Origin: Pochonia chlamydosporia 170
Lineage: Eukaryota; Ascomycota; Sordariomycetes; Hypocreales; Clavicipitaceae
Reading direction: 5' to 3'
DNA: 64,000 nucleotides
NCBI RefSeq assembly: GCF_001653235.2
Contig: NC_035791.1
Coordinates: 3,100,001 to 3,164,000 of the forward strand
The notes beneath the pieces are model-generated. The model worked only from the letters and a program-made list of their open reading frames with translations, had not been told where the DNA came from and did no database searches. Below, in pieces: positions 1 through 13,126 of this stretch; within the stretch, counting starts at the first letter, position 1; every line of letters starts with the position of its first letter. A program made the translations under genes and the position numbers.

Positions 1-467
1 TCGGGAACAGGCGATGAATTGCACTCTGTGTTGATTAAGCTCTCCACTTGGCCAGAGGATTTGAGCCCCAAGCGGCGATGAAGGTCCTGCCAAGAACAGC
101 TCTTTGTCATTCACACGCGACTCTCGGGAGACTCTTGCAGTCAAGTGTTTGGGAGCGTCCGTCTTGCAACAGCGACGGCCAATCGTGCTGAACTCCACGA
201 TGCATCTGGAGCCTGCCAGGCCATGATGGCAAGTCAGTAGTGTCACTCTTGCAGCAAATGCAACTCGCTCATGGGGTTTGGCCAGCCGCCTTATGAGCCG
301 GGCTCCCATGTCAGTGAGCGGCGAAATGTGCAGCGGGCCGGTTGTACATGGTCGGTCCATCTCGCTATCTCGCCATCCAAACGAGCTGACCTGTTGCAAC
401 CTCAAGTCTTCTGGACAAGCAATCGAGGTGTGATGCTTGATGCTTGATGTTTGATGATTGAATCGTT

Positions 468-483
468 TACGGAGTGCTCCGTA
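468..483. repeat. Short palindrome, TACGGAG-TG-CTCCGTA
   Basis: Two perfect 7 bp inverted arms are separated by 2 bp. Each arm is the core of the TACGGAGTA word that recurs in other intergenic stretches of this window. The function is unknown. Confidence 0.8.
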
Positions 484-1187
484 GTCATCGGAGCACACAT
501 CACGTCATTGAGCGTTGTATTGACCAGAATCGCTGGCTTGAGACAGACTCATGGCGTTTCGTTGCCCCTTTCGCCAAAAACGCCACAACACCACACACCT
601 ACACTGTGAACAAAACTGTCAGATATTCACAGTCGCTGATTCGCACCGTCCTGCTCCTGCGTTGGGCGATTGGAAGGTCAGCACCACTGGTGCATTTCAA
701 TGGCTGGGGATGGTTCTAGACCCTACTGAGGCGCCGCTGGTCATGGCAAGGTGCGAACGCAATTATCCATGTCGACATGAAGCTCACAGCCAACAAAGCA
801 CATCTCCTGCCAGGCATGGATGAGGAGGGCACGGGCCAGCCTGGCAGGCCAACATGTTGGAAATCGTGGGATGGGAAGGGGAATGAGTGCTGTCCCCTTG
901 TTGACGTCGGCACTTACTTGGCTGGTCTGTGAGCTTGATGAGAACCGAATTGTGGGAGCCCAGAGCAATATTGTCCTGTGCTTGTTGGCTTGTTGTTGGT
1001 GGCAGCTTGTCGCACAAAATTTACCCCACACCGTGGCTTGCCTGCCAGATCTACACCAAGTTTCAGCTTTGCGATCCATGCGCCCTGGAAAGGATATGAA
1101 AGGATCGTATTAGTGCAATTCGGCTTTGTCTCTGGGATCTTGGAGAATGCAAATGCAATATTGTGCCCCTGTTGCTGCTTCGTCCTT

Positions 1188-1210
1188 GCCAGCCAGCCAG
1201 CCAGCCAGCC
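1188..1210. repeat. GCCA tetranucleotide repeat, about 5.75 copies
   Basis: Perfect tandem GCCA units are read directly from the sequence. It is a simple microsatellite in a gene-free stretch. Confidence 0.9.
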
Positions 1211-2890
1211 GAAAGTATCGGTCTGAAGTGCTAGCTGGATAATTGTGGGGGAGGTGCAAAGACCAAAGACCAAGGGCTCATAAAGTCAAAAGGACTGGAC
1301 CCTCAAACAACTCCAACGATGAGCCCAACTGGCCCGTTTTGCAGCCGCCTACGTCACTTTCCGCCAAGCCAAGCCCAACGATTTGATTCGCCGGACAGCC
1401 AGATTGGTCAGATGGGTGGCGGGGCTCGCAACTGGCTCAAGCTGACATTTGCTCTTTGTCTCGTGTTGCATCTCGTTTTGGAGAACCAAACTCGACATTG
1501 TGCCCACGCGGACTTGATAGCAATCAATGCTCCTCGTTCTGCTTCATGCATGGCAATGAACACATCACAGAAGAACACCGACCAATGACGCTGCATTAAG
1601 TCGCGCAACTTTCGCAGGCTTGGGCAGTCCCTCCTGGCGGCCCTTACCTCGGCATGGCAGGGGAAATAAATAATTTAAGTGTGTTGGGACAAACCTTCGG
1701 AATAGTGGCTTTTCAGGGACCGACCAGAACACCAGGTACACCACCACTTCATGCCGCCACCAAGGGGGTTTATTAATGTCAACTAGTACCGTCTGGTTTT
1801 GGATCACATATCATAATTTCAGGGTTGGAAATGCACCAGCACTTTTTCACCACAGCAATACTGTACCACTCGGAAAAATGGAAGAATATCGGACCCTCTT
1901 ACTAACGAGTCAGATACTGCGCACATGCTGGTCAATGCACAGTGTACAGCGAATATGTTCCGCCGGTGTCTTGGATTCTGAATGCTACCTTGAGGCGCTG
2001 ATTTGATGCTGGCTGCGGTGGAGAGACTTGGGTTACGAGGCGGTCAATCATCTACATTTGATTCATGGGAGCCCTCGAGCTCTGCAATAACTGGGCGGGA
2101 AGTGATGTAAATGGCATCCTACACCGTATGCGCCTCAATACCAGCACTCTGGATCTCTGCTCCACTGGAAGAACCAAGTAGTTTTATTAGTTGTGCAAGG
2201 AGACTTTGTGGTGGCGCACCCAAAGCCCATGATAGCCACTCATCCATACATAGCCTGCACCCATCGGAGTCAATCAATGTCGATCACAACGTGGTTTCGG
2301 GAATACCTGGTACAAGGGTCCTTATCGACTGATTTGGATGTTTTCTTGGATGCAGGTGAAATGAACCATGTAAGGCGTTTCAATGATTCACGAAGGCCGT
2401 CACGGACAGTATGGCCTTGTCCAGTTGGCAAAAGTGTAGGGAATGCTGTTGAAGTCAAGGCAACGCATACCTATCCATGATGGCATCTTAGTATTCTCTT
2501 CAAAGGCTTACCACCACAACATTTTCATTCAAAAGAACTAAGCTCTGTGATAATAATTTAGCATGCGAAGCTCGAACAATATGTTTCGTCGTGTGGTGTT
2601 GGAATCTCTTCAACTGCCTGCCTGCCAGCTGGCAAGGCTCGCTTCAGTCTTGTGGCAGCTGGCAAGTGGTGAATAAAACAGGTGAACAATGGCAACCAAA
2701 CACTTAACCTTCTTCACACTCATCATCATTTCCATCCTCATAAGAGGTGCTCTTGAGTGTGGTGGCACTACGAGACATCCTTTGCTTTGGATTATCGCTG
2801 GATTATCGCCGTCAACTCTGACTTACACCTTATCACATCAACTAATAGAATCGAGTGTTCCGAGAACTATCAAGTTTCAGAATCTTGAAG

Positions 2891-3724
2891 ATGGAGTTCC
2901 CCCAGTTCACGAGTCTTTGCACTGAGATCAGGCAATTGATATGGGCGATCAGTCTTCCCACTGACGACGAAGTAGAGCCCCAGGTCTGCATGCCTGGCTA
3001 CCCGTGCTACACGTACAAATTCCCAGGCAGAAGCAATACGGAGGGCAATACCAGCTTATCTGTACACTTGCCGTTCCCGGTGGCCATGTACATATGCCAT
3101 GAATCCAGGAAGTTTGTGCTGAACTCCAAACTCAGTGGCATCTATTTTAGGTACGATGCATCCGATAAGTTGCGTCTTCCATGCCGTCGGTTTCGCCCTG
3201 ACATTGACACTCTATATTGGACTTGTTTGCACCCATTGAGTGAGTTAATTCCCTCGGAAGAATACGCAGTTTTGAACGAAGTTCGATCTCTGGCAGTCGC
3301 AGGTACCGTTGCGTTCACGAAGCACTGGCGCTATTTATCCGAATTCCCCAGCCTGGAACGTCATTGCATGGTTGTCCCAACCCCGAGACGCTGGGGCAGA
3401 GAGACTAGCATCTTTCCCCCGTGCTACCCCGTCAAGCTCAGAAATTTGGACGATGAAGACAAAACTCAGTGGGAATGCTCTTTCATGGCTCATAGCCAAT
3501 TATCCCGGCTCACGGACCCCGGTACACCATCCTTGAGGACACCGATGCATACTTGGCTTGCAAAGTCTGCCCGTACATACCGGATTATGTCCTACGGATG
3601 GCTTTCGAGCTTCGAGAGGCTTAGGGGATATAATCACTTGAAAGTCTCTGTCGGCATGTTCGCTCCTGCTAAAGTCCGTGTTAAGCCTAAGCATCGGCGG
3701 CCGAATCATGTTGTTCCATCATAA
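2891..3724 (+). CDS. 2EXR-domain protein, unknown function
   Basis: Single-exon gene of 277 codons. The N-terminus (residues about 2-30) has the layout of the fungal 2EXR domain: an F-x-x-F start, then a leucine/cysteine segment, then E-I-R-x-x-I-W and a following L-P. A second recognisable part is the central C-H-E-S-R-K segment at about residue 77, also usual in this family. These proteins are numerous in Pezizomycotina and have no assigned biochemical activity. I chose the ATG at 2891 because the domain begins right after it; an in-frame ATG at 2855 would add 12 residues. The gene stands alone between two gene-poor stretches and is convergent with the C2 protein downstream. The family call is from pattern memory; no role is inferred. 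Confidence 0.75.
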   Translation: MEFPQFTSLCTEIRQLIWAISLPTDDEVEPQVCMPGYPCYTYKFPGRSNTEGNTSLSVHLPFPVAMYICHESRKFVLNSKLSGIYFRYDASDKLRLPCRRFRPDIDTLYWTCLHPLSELIPSEEYAVLNEVRSLAVAGTVAFTKHWRYLSEFPSLERHCMVVPTPRRWGRETSIFPPCYPVKLRNLDDEDKTQWECSFMAHSQLSRLTDPGTPSLRTPMHTWLAKSARTYRIMSYGWLSSFERLRGYNHLKVSVGMFAPAKVRVKPKHRRPNHVVPS

Positions 3725-4753
3725 TTGTGGAGGTACACCTTCGTTGAAGGCAACATGACGGGAGTTTATATCCAGCAATCCATTATCTCTGGTTCCCATT
3801 ACCGACACAGAAACTTCCTCCAGCCAGCCTTCGAATTCCAGAACAACACAAAACCAACTCTCTAGGACCTCCAAATCGACACTCGACAGTATATACTACC
3901 AAGCCCCCAACCTGTCAACAACCCAAACATCATCAAAATCGGAAATAAAACCACCAAAAGAAACGACATCACCATCACCATCTAAACGGTGGAGCACAAA
4001 CCACTCATCTCGTTTCACCCACACACAAAACCACCAAACCTAGTCCTCCCGCCGCCGATCCCAACCCTCTCATTAAAACAAACGCGCTATCACCCGCCTA
4101 GCTCACTAAATTGATCGCCCGGCAATACATGGACCCCAATTACATCATCGGGAATAGGAAACGACTATTGGAATTTGCTAAGAATGATTGTATTTTGTTT
4201 TATTTCCTGGACGGCAAGGCTAATCTCCTTGCGACGGGATGTCCAAGTTGGATATCCCATGTGGATATCGAGATAGGAGGATGGTGACATCAGGGGTCCT
4301 ACGGAATAGTTGGCGGCAAATTTAGCGGGACTCGGATCGCCGGTTGGCTGCCTCTTAGCTTTCAATTTGATAGATAATCACTGCTTCTGCGTGGGTGACA
4401 CTGAGGAAATTAAGGCGCCAAGTATCGTGTGAATGGTAGCTTTATTAAAATAGGAAGCAGAAATACAGAAGAAATGAGCGTACCATTCGATAATCACTAA
4501 TCAACGCTATCGCTGTTTCAATATCAAACATTACATGCCTGTGATTCTCCTCCACAACCCACGGCATCATAACCTCTTTTCTCGTATCAAAATATCGCTC
4601 ATGCACATAGGGTATCCGATGCGTTGTTCCAAATCAACTTTGTGAACCCCAGACATTCGTGCCAGGGTAGAAGAACCTGACAAAAAGAAAGGTATACAGA
4701 AACAGATAAAAGAAAATTTGCACCATCAAGTCATCACCATTGGGAAGAAAGGT
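3725..4753. other. Convergent 3' intergenic region
   Basis: This lies between the 3' ends of the 2EXR gene (+) and the C2/MUN gene (-). Positions about 3850-4080 are unusually rich in A and C on the plus strand. No supportable gene or RNA is seen. Confidence 0.6.
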
Positions 4754-7700
4754 CTACCTCCTGGGTAGGTTGTTTCGCCCAAATTGCGCTCCACCAAATG
4801 CTCCCCCTGTCTGCCATCCTTGATTGACGCTGTTCTTCACTATAAGTGCAGCTGCAGCAGTTGCCGCTTGGCGTTCTCTTTGACGATGCCGTTCCTTCAG
4901 ATACTGGGCTGCCTCAGGCCTCATTCTGAGAATACGTAAAATCATGTCGTCGCTTGGATCGGCCTGTGCCTCACGTCGCTTAGCCTCCTTAGCCTTTCGC
5001 ATTGTGCCCAGGTTACGACTCATCATGATGCTCTTGCCACGGCGAATGGTGCCCATGCTGGCGAATGCACCCGCGCCTCCGAATGATGCGCCGAAGCTGG
5101 CTGGAGCTGACATGCGGTTTTGCTGAGGCGCCTGCTGAACTAGGGCCTGCTGTGCTCGTTGCGCCGTTGCGGCGGCCATGCGTTCCGATTCCCTTATCAA
5201 GTTGTTACTGTCCTCAAAGTAAAAGAAGTTCAGTGATGCGAGCTCGTGCCACTTAGGCGATTTGAGCACCTGGGCCGGCACACCTAGCTGCTCTCCAGAC
5301 TCTTCATCCTTGGCGTTGAAGAAGGTGAAGAGCATTTCTAGCCAGTGATACACAACATCCAACTCTTTTCTTGTCAACGACTTTTTGGTCGATGGTTTGT
5401 CGGATAAGGGGGGAACTAGCAAGTTTTCTATTGTCATGAGCACTTCCTTCCACAGTCTCGTCATTACAGCTATCATGGTTGCGTCGGTCAAGGTCTGCTT
5501 CATTATCGCAAAATTCTCGTCAAAATACGTAAAGAGACGAGTTAATGCGCCTTCAATCTGGCTGGGTGTTGCTGTGACCATAGTCGACGTTCGCTTCTTC
5601 CACAGACTAGTCACTGAAGCACCGATTCCGCCAGTGCCCAACAGACTTCGTAGAGTCTCTTGAGACAACGTATCATTAATTTGTTGTGTGAGCTGCAGGA
5701 AAAAAAAAAAAAGAAGCGTTAGCGGGAAAATTATCATCGACAATTGGGAATAGTATCTTCACTCACTTTGTCTGTAATCTTGCGAACCATGTCCCTTTCC
5801 GTTCTCTTCAGATGACGGAAAGCCTTTCCGAAGTGGAACTCGATATCATCTCGCTCCCCTTCCATGCTGACTCTAATGAGGAGACGGCCTTGAGAATCCA
5901 AGTCTAGCCAAAACTCTCGGGGAAGATAATCGCCAAAGTGCACTGGATCCAACTTAAGTGATGTGCGCCCAACGTAATCGTGATCACCGAAAGTATCATA
6001 GTCCCAGATCGTGGCAATAACATTCACTGGTCCTTGAACCGTGATGTCAAACGACTCGTCCCAACGGGGGTTGAGGTTCCTGTAAATGATTCGACTTTTG
6101 TGAAGCCGCTTCTGATATTCGTCACCAAAGACAACGTACGGGTCGCTGAATCCATTGGGATCACAGGCCTTGAGGTCTTCTGCTTCCACAATCTTAATCG
6201 TGAAAGTGTACTTGCTTGGTTTGCGAACCTTCTTCTTTGGGCCATCGATTTTCTCAAGAAGAGCTGCACAGGCTTCTGAGTTCATGCTCTTTTCCAGCTT
6301 GTCCAGCTCTTGCATGGCAAATTCAATGTTGTTTAACTTGACAAAGGACTGCATAAATGTTGTGAGCATCAACTTCAGTGCCGCGAAATCTTAGGCTGGG
6401 CGGGTTACATACCTCGGGATAAAATTGAAAGGGTTCAACCTTCTCCTTGTTGCTCCAAGCATCCTTCGCGTACTGCATCCACTTCTCCTGGGCTGTTCTG
6501 TTCTGGGCTGCAAGTTCTTCTGCTGATGGACGATCCATTTCTTTCGCAAATTTTTGTTCGACAATCTCACAGTACTGGCCAATACCCGTCGCAATGCTTC
6601 GCGCGAGAGCTGTCATAAATCGAGCGTGATGTTCGTCATTGTCCCATCCTAAAGCAAACACTTGATCCACGGTTTGGTTCAAAAGCATGAAAAGATCAAT
6701 CACGGACACGCTATGCCGTTCCGAATCCAGAGGGATGTCTTCTGGACTGTGAGATCGAACTTGAAACTTGTCTTGCTTAATCGCTTGTTCGACAAAATTT
6801 GCCATCGTTTCATCAGCAGTGCGTATCCAGCGCCATACAAACTCCACCAGGAGATCCTCAATATTAAACTCAAACGGCACATCGCCAAGGGACTCGAGAT
6901 GGATGCGGCGAATGGCGACCAATTCCTTGTACAACTCAAAGCCGTCTTCCATAAGAATCTCTACACCAGCGTCCTCGGCGCCCCTCATAATTGTGTCAAT
7001 GATGGCACCAGCGTCCTTCTCGAAGCTGGGAAAAACTTCTTGGACAAGGATCGATAGCGGATTCACACCCATGATCTCCAAGTTATTTTTATATCGCTTG
7101 CGGATCCGGGTGCAAAGTTTAGTCACCGACTTGCCCAGCTGTATTACATGGGCAAAGTTCCAGTCTTCTTTGTGAGCCGGGATCTCTTTTTCCATGTAGT
7201 CACGATATACATCCGCAGCTTTTTGACAGAGGCCTTGGGCAAGATGTTCAGAAAACTGAGCAACAGAATTGGAACGTGGAGAAAAGGTTGGATCGCTGCC
7301 AATGTGGTTTTCGAGAAGGAACATGACGGCGGCGATGTTGGGAGGCTTCGAGTCGTAACACTGCTCCATGAGATCATAGAGTTCTCTCAACAACGCATCG
7401 TGTAAGCTGTGGAAAGTTTGTTGGTAGACTGCAAAGTCATGAATAGTCCACCGACTGGGGTCAATCTCGTTCAGTGGTGTCGCGTAGTGCGATATATGTG
7501 GTGGCTTTCTGAGCTCGGGCATGGGAGCCTTGACGAAGTCAAATATGGTGTCCAATTCTTCGGGAACAATTTCCTGGTCTAGAAACTTGCGAGCAGCAAC
7601 TTCCAGGAGGCAAATAAGACGTGAAAATTGTGGTACTCGCCAGCGAACACACAACTCAGTCAATAGTTCCATGGACTGCTTAGACAGAGGCTTGTACTCT

Positions 7701-9025
7701 AATGCAGGATCTGCGTGCAGCTGATCAAACGTGACGGCATGTTGTAAAATGTACTTGTAAAACTCTCTTGGTTCAGGAGGGATAAAGGTGTATATCGTTT
7801 CCTCAACGGTCCGTATACTGCTTGGCTCATTACCAATGGACAAATTTGCTAGACTGATGGATGGATCAAAGGCGAATGTTGCGCCGTCCTGAGCGGATAT
7901 GGCGCGACTGAGGTCGGCATATGCCTGATCGTTACCATACATGGACTGTGGTCGACTGGGCAAAGGCTTTTCAAAACTCCCTGACGAGGTCTTGGCTAGT
8001 TCTGGCTTGGCAGTCAAGATGTCGAGCATCATTTGCGACAGATGAGGCGCTTCGGACTTCTTCCACTCCAGAAAAGCATCCTCGACGTCGAAATCCAGGC
8101 TTCTCAAGGTACCAGCCGAGTTTGTATTGAGGCGATGTTGATACGATTTTAAATCTTTCAAAGCCGCCTCTTCAGTCCAAATCTGGCGGTGGTCATTAAT
8201 TTCCGACTGCACCTCGGAGAGGCTCATTCCAAAGATGCCTGCTACCACCTGCACCATTGGCATGTCCTTGACCTCGTAGCTGAGTGGTACCACAACCTCG
8301 ATGGTTTTGCCCTTGCCATCTTGACCGCTATCCACCAGGTTTTGGTCGTTCGTCAGCAGCTTCTTTTCCAGGGAGACCAACCTCGATACCAAGTCAGCGC
8401 GGTCTCGGTCATGCCCGTGGTCTCGCAGGGTAGTTGTAGCAAGCCTCACAAACATTGCGAGATGGCGGTCCGGAAGAAGCTTCCAGGAATCATCCTCTGG
8501 TGCCTTGCCTTTTTGAGCTGCCTTGGTAGCGGAAGAATAAAACATCAAGACCAGAGGCTCAAACTTCCTCTCCTTTTCGAGAGTTTTGCGAAAGTTCTTC
8601 TCGGAGAAGGCTGTGTATGCCTCAGCAAAGCTGCGCTTTAGAGCGGCATCCCCAAAGCCAGAGAGGGTTTCGCTGCCTCTCAGCACTCCGCCAACACGAT
8701 CAAGGAGCTGTGTTGGAAAGCCGCTTGGCAATTTCAGGCTCGTAGTGCTTCCTGCAATGTATTCTTGAACAAGCTGGCCGACACTGGAGTGAGATCGAGC
8801 GGGCGGCTTTGGTGCGGGGACATATTGCTTTCGTTTTGCCCGTGGTTGCAGCAGATAATGTAGAAAAGCGGTGCGAAGGGCGAAACTTCGGGCTTCTTCG
8901 TGTTCGACGACAAACTGCTGGGTGCGTGCTGCGGCACGAGAAGAGGCTCTGTTTCTGGCTATATCCCTGCTGCTGCTCTTGACGCGGCGACTGGGGGTAA
9001 ACGAGTGTCGTGAGGAGGTCGACAT
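4754..9025 (-). CDS. Munc13/UNC-13-like protein with MUN halves flanking a C2 domain
   Basis: Three exons: 9025-6413, 6348-5767 and 5692-4754, giving 1377 residues. The order is a basic N-terminus, a long helical MHD1 region (to about residue 870), a C2 domain (about 917-1015) and an MHD2 region (about 1065-1250). The C2 domain keeps the Asp-bearing loops D-P-N-G-F-S-D-P-Y and W-D-Y-D, as expected for Ca2+/phospholipid binding. This matches fungal Munc13-type proteins, for example Ync13 and Git1 of fission yeast, which act in vesicle fusion and septum or cell-wall deposition, and cAMP signalling respectively. Intron 1 (6349-6412, 64 bp) uses a GCTCAC branch site 14 bp before its AG; a closer AG would give only 40 bp. 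Intron 2 (5693-5766) has a long pyrimidine run. Which paralogue it matches is not resolved. Confidence 0.88.
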
Positions 9026-12000
9026 GTTGGCGATGGGTTGTGACGTCGTTGGTATTCGAGCTCAAACAGTGACTTGATGCCCAACGCAATCAATGCGTGA
9101 TGCCCAGGTTCATGGCCAGCAAAACCACATGCGATGGCACGCAGAGGACACAAAATGTGTGGCCAGAATTGCGGAAGCTTTAAAGAAAACGTACGAGGAG
9201 TAGAGTAGGCAAATGGTACGACGTAAAAGAGCTGGAGTTTCAGCGAATCGGTCTCAGGTAGATGGGCAGTGGTCAGTCGCAGGCGTTTGTCTGTGGTTCT
9301 CGGACGGAGGTGGCTAGAGTGGCATGGATGGAGCAGGAGCTGTCACGGCGCAGTTCTGGGATGGAAGCACAAAGCAGGAGGTCCGTTCGTGGTGAATGTT
9401 GCGGTTCGGTGTTAGAGTGAACAGGCGAGAGACGAGCCGAGGGCATAAACAGGCGAGGTGAGGGCACGATTGCAGCAAGACGCACCTCCGCCACATCAAT
9501 CTCGTGTGTTGACTTGGCCTCAGTTGCAGGTGAGTAGACAAGTCAAGTCGAGCTGAGCTGGCTGGTGGCGCTGGTCCCGCAGGTGGGTTGGTGAGTTGGA
9601 AGGGCGACATGGACTGGACCCGACGTCATCCACGGCGCCTTGAAGCGTCAACCCAAAAGTCAAGTGCTCATGAAGTTGCAGCCGACAGGTCCCAGGTCCA
9701 TGTCTGGTATCCTTCTGGTCCATCTAGCGTCTGGTCTGGTGCATGTGGGCGTCTGGCTGGGCCCTGTAACAGCACCCCAGCGAGCAAAGTTCAGCGTATT
9801 CAAGCCTGGCGCCGTTCATTCGACAGTGGAGTCTAGTCTCCATGTGGCGGGGTCCAAAAAAAGCACCAACTAAAACTTGACTCTGGCTGGTCCAATCCTG
9901 CAACTGGCCTGAATTCAGGGGTCAATCATTGTGAAACAGCGTGTCAAGGTGCTGCCCCGGTCTGCCACCTCCGCCTAATCTGGCTAGTAAGGTCTTGACT
10001 TTCAGCCACATCACCTTCGCGAATCTCCAAACAAGTCGAACGAACCGTGGACATGGCAGCACATCATTGACTCGTTTCCCCATCAAATGTTGATTGTTTC
10101 CATGCGTTTCATGAACTCTAAATTTATAGTCTCAGAACTCTAGCCAAGCGCTCTTCGACTCACCAGGGGAACGCAATGCTTTGGACGCTCTCCCGTCGCA
10201 TGTGATATTTCGCCTACTTTGCCAAAAACAAGCCGTCTCCCTTTCCTCTCGGTGCATCCATCCATCCAATGCTACAGTTCGATCCCTGCCCAACTTGCAG
10301 GGCCTGATTGAATGGTCTCCAGCGTTTGCCGCCCGATGCGTCACTTGGGTTAGCACAACTTAGAGAACAGAGTGTAACCCTCGAGCAAAGCTCGCATCAA
10401 ATCCTGGACTTCTTGGACGAGTTATTCTTTGTGCTCGCAGAGTTTTGGCAAAAGACCACATTGTATTCCGTATAGGGAATAGCTGCATGTGGTCGATATC
10501 TAACCAACCAGCCCAAGCATTTGATCAATTCGCCGTCTACAACGACGTCGTCGTTTGCCTCCGTGTCATTGAACAGGGCACCAGATCTTGCACAAAACGG
10601 AATCAGCTCACAGGGTGCACTGGTTCAATCACCAGCTCAGGAGTCAAAATTGTCACAGGAACACCAGGCACTTTTACACGATGCCTCGGCATGCCGTGAC
10701 CAGAGGCTATGGATCGAGTGCTAGACTGCGTTCTGCAGCCTTGCAAAAAGTCCTGTCATCTATCTGCCGGAAATGGCTGCGCCAACGAGACTGGTGACGG
10801 AACAATACCCAGACTGCTCGTGACTAGGGGATACGAGGCAATAATAAGGACCCAGCCGTTAGTGTGTACTGTATGTTCACAGCCGTGAAACCCAACAATA
10901 GCAAAGTCTGCCACCAATGAATCCCATCTTTATCCAAAACGGACCTGAAATTCCATCCGGCCGCTTGTGTTGTCGTTGTCTAATGACAGCAGCCGAAAAG
11001 CTATTGCTCTGGCATCTTGAATTTGAAAGTGTTCGCTTCTGTGCCGGAAAAAGAAACGAGCAACACTCAGATTGCGCCACCCGGAAATGACGTTGTATGT
11101 GCCTCCAGGACGCAATTTACGATGGTTGAGATTGACTCACGAACCTCCATGTGACTAAGACTGGTGCTGAGGCTCTTCAATTTGATGTTATGTTATGTGC
11201 TTGTTGCCTGAAATAGGTGACATGGAAGGTTTGGTAGCCTAGCAGGCATCAAATTCGTTCCGACTCTATGAACGTGTGACCCATACAAGAGGCTACATGT
11301 ATACAAGGCGAAATGCAATGACTTCGCATCGCTATTTACATTTACTAAATTATACATATGTAGTGAGAGAACAGCGACAAAACTCAGCATCTGGACACGC
11401 ATGCATGGGTCAACTGGTGCATGTGGGTTGAAGCCTGCTTAGGAAGCCGCATGTGCCGTTCCTGCATCGCCGTTTGTGCCACCCTGACTTGAACAGTCGA
11501 GGACAATTGGTCTGCTTCACCTCCCGCCACACACATCGTCATCTTCAGCAAACCAGACTGGATACAGTCAATTACGCATGTGCTCAGGCGCAGCTGTCAA
11601 CGTGACGGGCTGAACTTGGGAAGGTAGCCATCAATGTCAACTGACGTATTTGCCCACGACTGCGCACACACAAAGATATCAAATGGCTGCACAAATTCAC
11701 AAAGGTCAACTGGTGCATTAGCGTAGTTTACATGTATGCTAATGTCCAGTCTCAAATTGTCGAGGCTTTGGGGTGTGGACTCTGGTGTCAATTGGCTTTA
11801 GGGGCTGTAGTGACCCTTTGGCCGCTGGAAAGACTGATGTCAAGCTCAAGTGCTGTCATGTCACCAGCTGCCCAGACCTGTCTCACCATGTCAATGGACA
11901 TTGAGTTCGGATGGTTGCTTTAATGTTGTGTGTGCAACCAGCGTTTGCAGCTTGACTTTGAGCTACCAGACCCCGATGGAGCACCAAGTAATAATAGTAA

Positions 12001-13126
12001 TAAATCTGGCCTTCCGTCGTCTTGGCTGGCCAGCACTTTCGGTCCATAACCTTTTGCCCCCCAACTATTAGAACAGGATAAAAGTTCACAAGAACTGAGC
12101 ACTTGAGGTCTTTGTGTCAAGTTCAAGATCCATAAAAGCCACCAGCGCCTCCTGCAGAAGCCGTGTGTCATCGAGCGCCAACCAGGAGCAGGGCAGACCC
12201 AACTTCCAGCCAACGTAGGCTTAGCTTAGCCTGCCGACCCTTCACATTCTCCATTTCGAACTTGAGCAGACAGCCCTTTGGGGGGCCTTTGAGTCGAGTC
12301 TGAGGTGTGAGCACTCATCAGTACAGCCAATCGCCACCAGCACCAGATCAGAGCAGTTGACCTGTTTACCCGACCCTGACCAGACCAGACTTGACGTGTG
12401 GTTTTGTCTACTCCGTGGCGAAGCCAAACCAAACCAAACAAGAACTGGTCGACGACCAAGGCAGCAGATCTACATATGTATTTGATGCGTTGCATCCATC
12501 CTCCCACTTATTGCTACGCTCATCTATGTTGGCGGCTTTTGACGACTTGAATTTGCGCCCATTCGCTTCCAACCCCCCAAAAATCATCTCCCCATCCTCA
12601 TGCAGCCATTCTTGTTCAAACCGTCTTCTTGCATCCTTCTTCACCAGGCCCAGCTCCTTTTCATGCTACGACCGCCAGTCCCCTGACAGTCTCTTCTTAT
12701 TAATTTTATGCGCATACTGCACGACGGCTCCCACAATATACTCGACATACACTGCGACCATCGCCGTACTTAATTTTAAGTCTGCTTCTCTCTCCTCGCC
12801 CTGAACCGCCGACATCTGAAGCAAACGTCTGGGTGTGCTTGAGTACAAGTGTCTGGTACCGGCCAACTTTAGAACATTTGAACTCCAGTCTCGAGTACCC
12901 ACCACGACCACAACCACCAAATGACGACCACTGGCTGAGCTCCTCCGCCTGCAATTCGCCCCGCGCTGACCTGCCTGCCTCACTTGACTTGACCTCAAGC
13001 AACAGGTGCTTCTGCTCTGTGAACCGCTCCCTCGCTGGAGTCGTCGACTTCAACTCCTCAACGCAACTCCCTGCTTGTACCATCTCGCCGCTCGACGCCC
13101 TCGAATGCCGTTGATCCTCCTTCGGT
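9026..13126. other. 4.1 kb divergent intergenic region
   Basis: This lies between the starts of the C2/MUN gene (-) and the BAR-PH-ArfGAP gene (+), so it must carry both promoters. Frames up to 144 codons occur but overlap each other on both strands and resemble nothing. The last 500 bp before 13127 is pyrimidine-rich on the plus strand, as expected for a long fungal 5' leader. No tRNA-like or transposon structure is seen. Confidence 0.55.

Larger units (their letters stand above)
1..2890. other. Gene-poor left end
   Basis: I find no convincing gene here. The open frames are short, lack splice-compatible extensions and resemble no family I know. The stretch holds a small palindrome at 468-483, a GCCA tandem repeat at 1188-1210 and many scattered CCAG/CTGG words, which are typical of the other gaps in this window. 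An 78-codon frame starting at 2689 begins with a hydrophobic run but overlaps the 2EXR gene out of frame, so I do not call it. Confidence 0.6.

Noticed and set aside
6373..6412. 40 bp version of intron 1 in the C2/MUN gene
   Set aside because: Too short for this genome and lacks a branch site at a proper distance; the 64 bp version has both and keeps the phase.
12391..12804. 137-codon plus-strand frame before the ArfGAP gene
   Set aside because: It lies in C/T-rich leader sequence; the Ser/Pro/Thr composition comes from the base composition.
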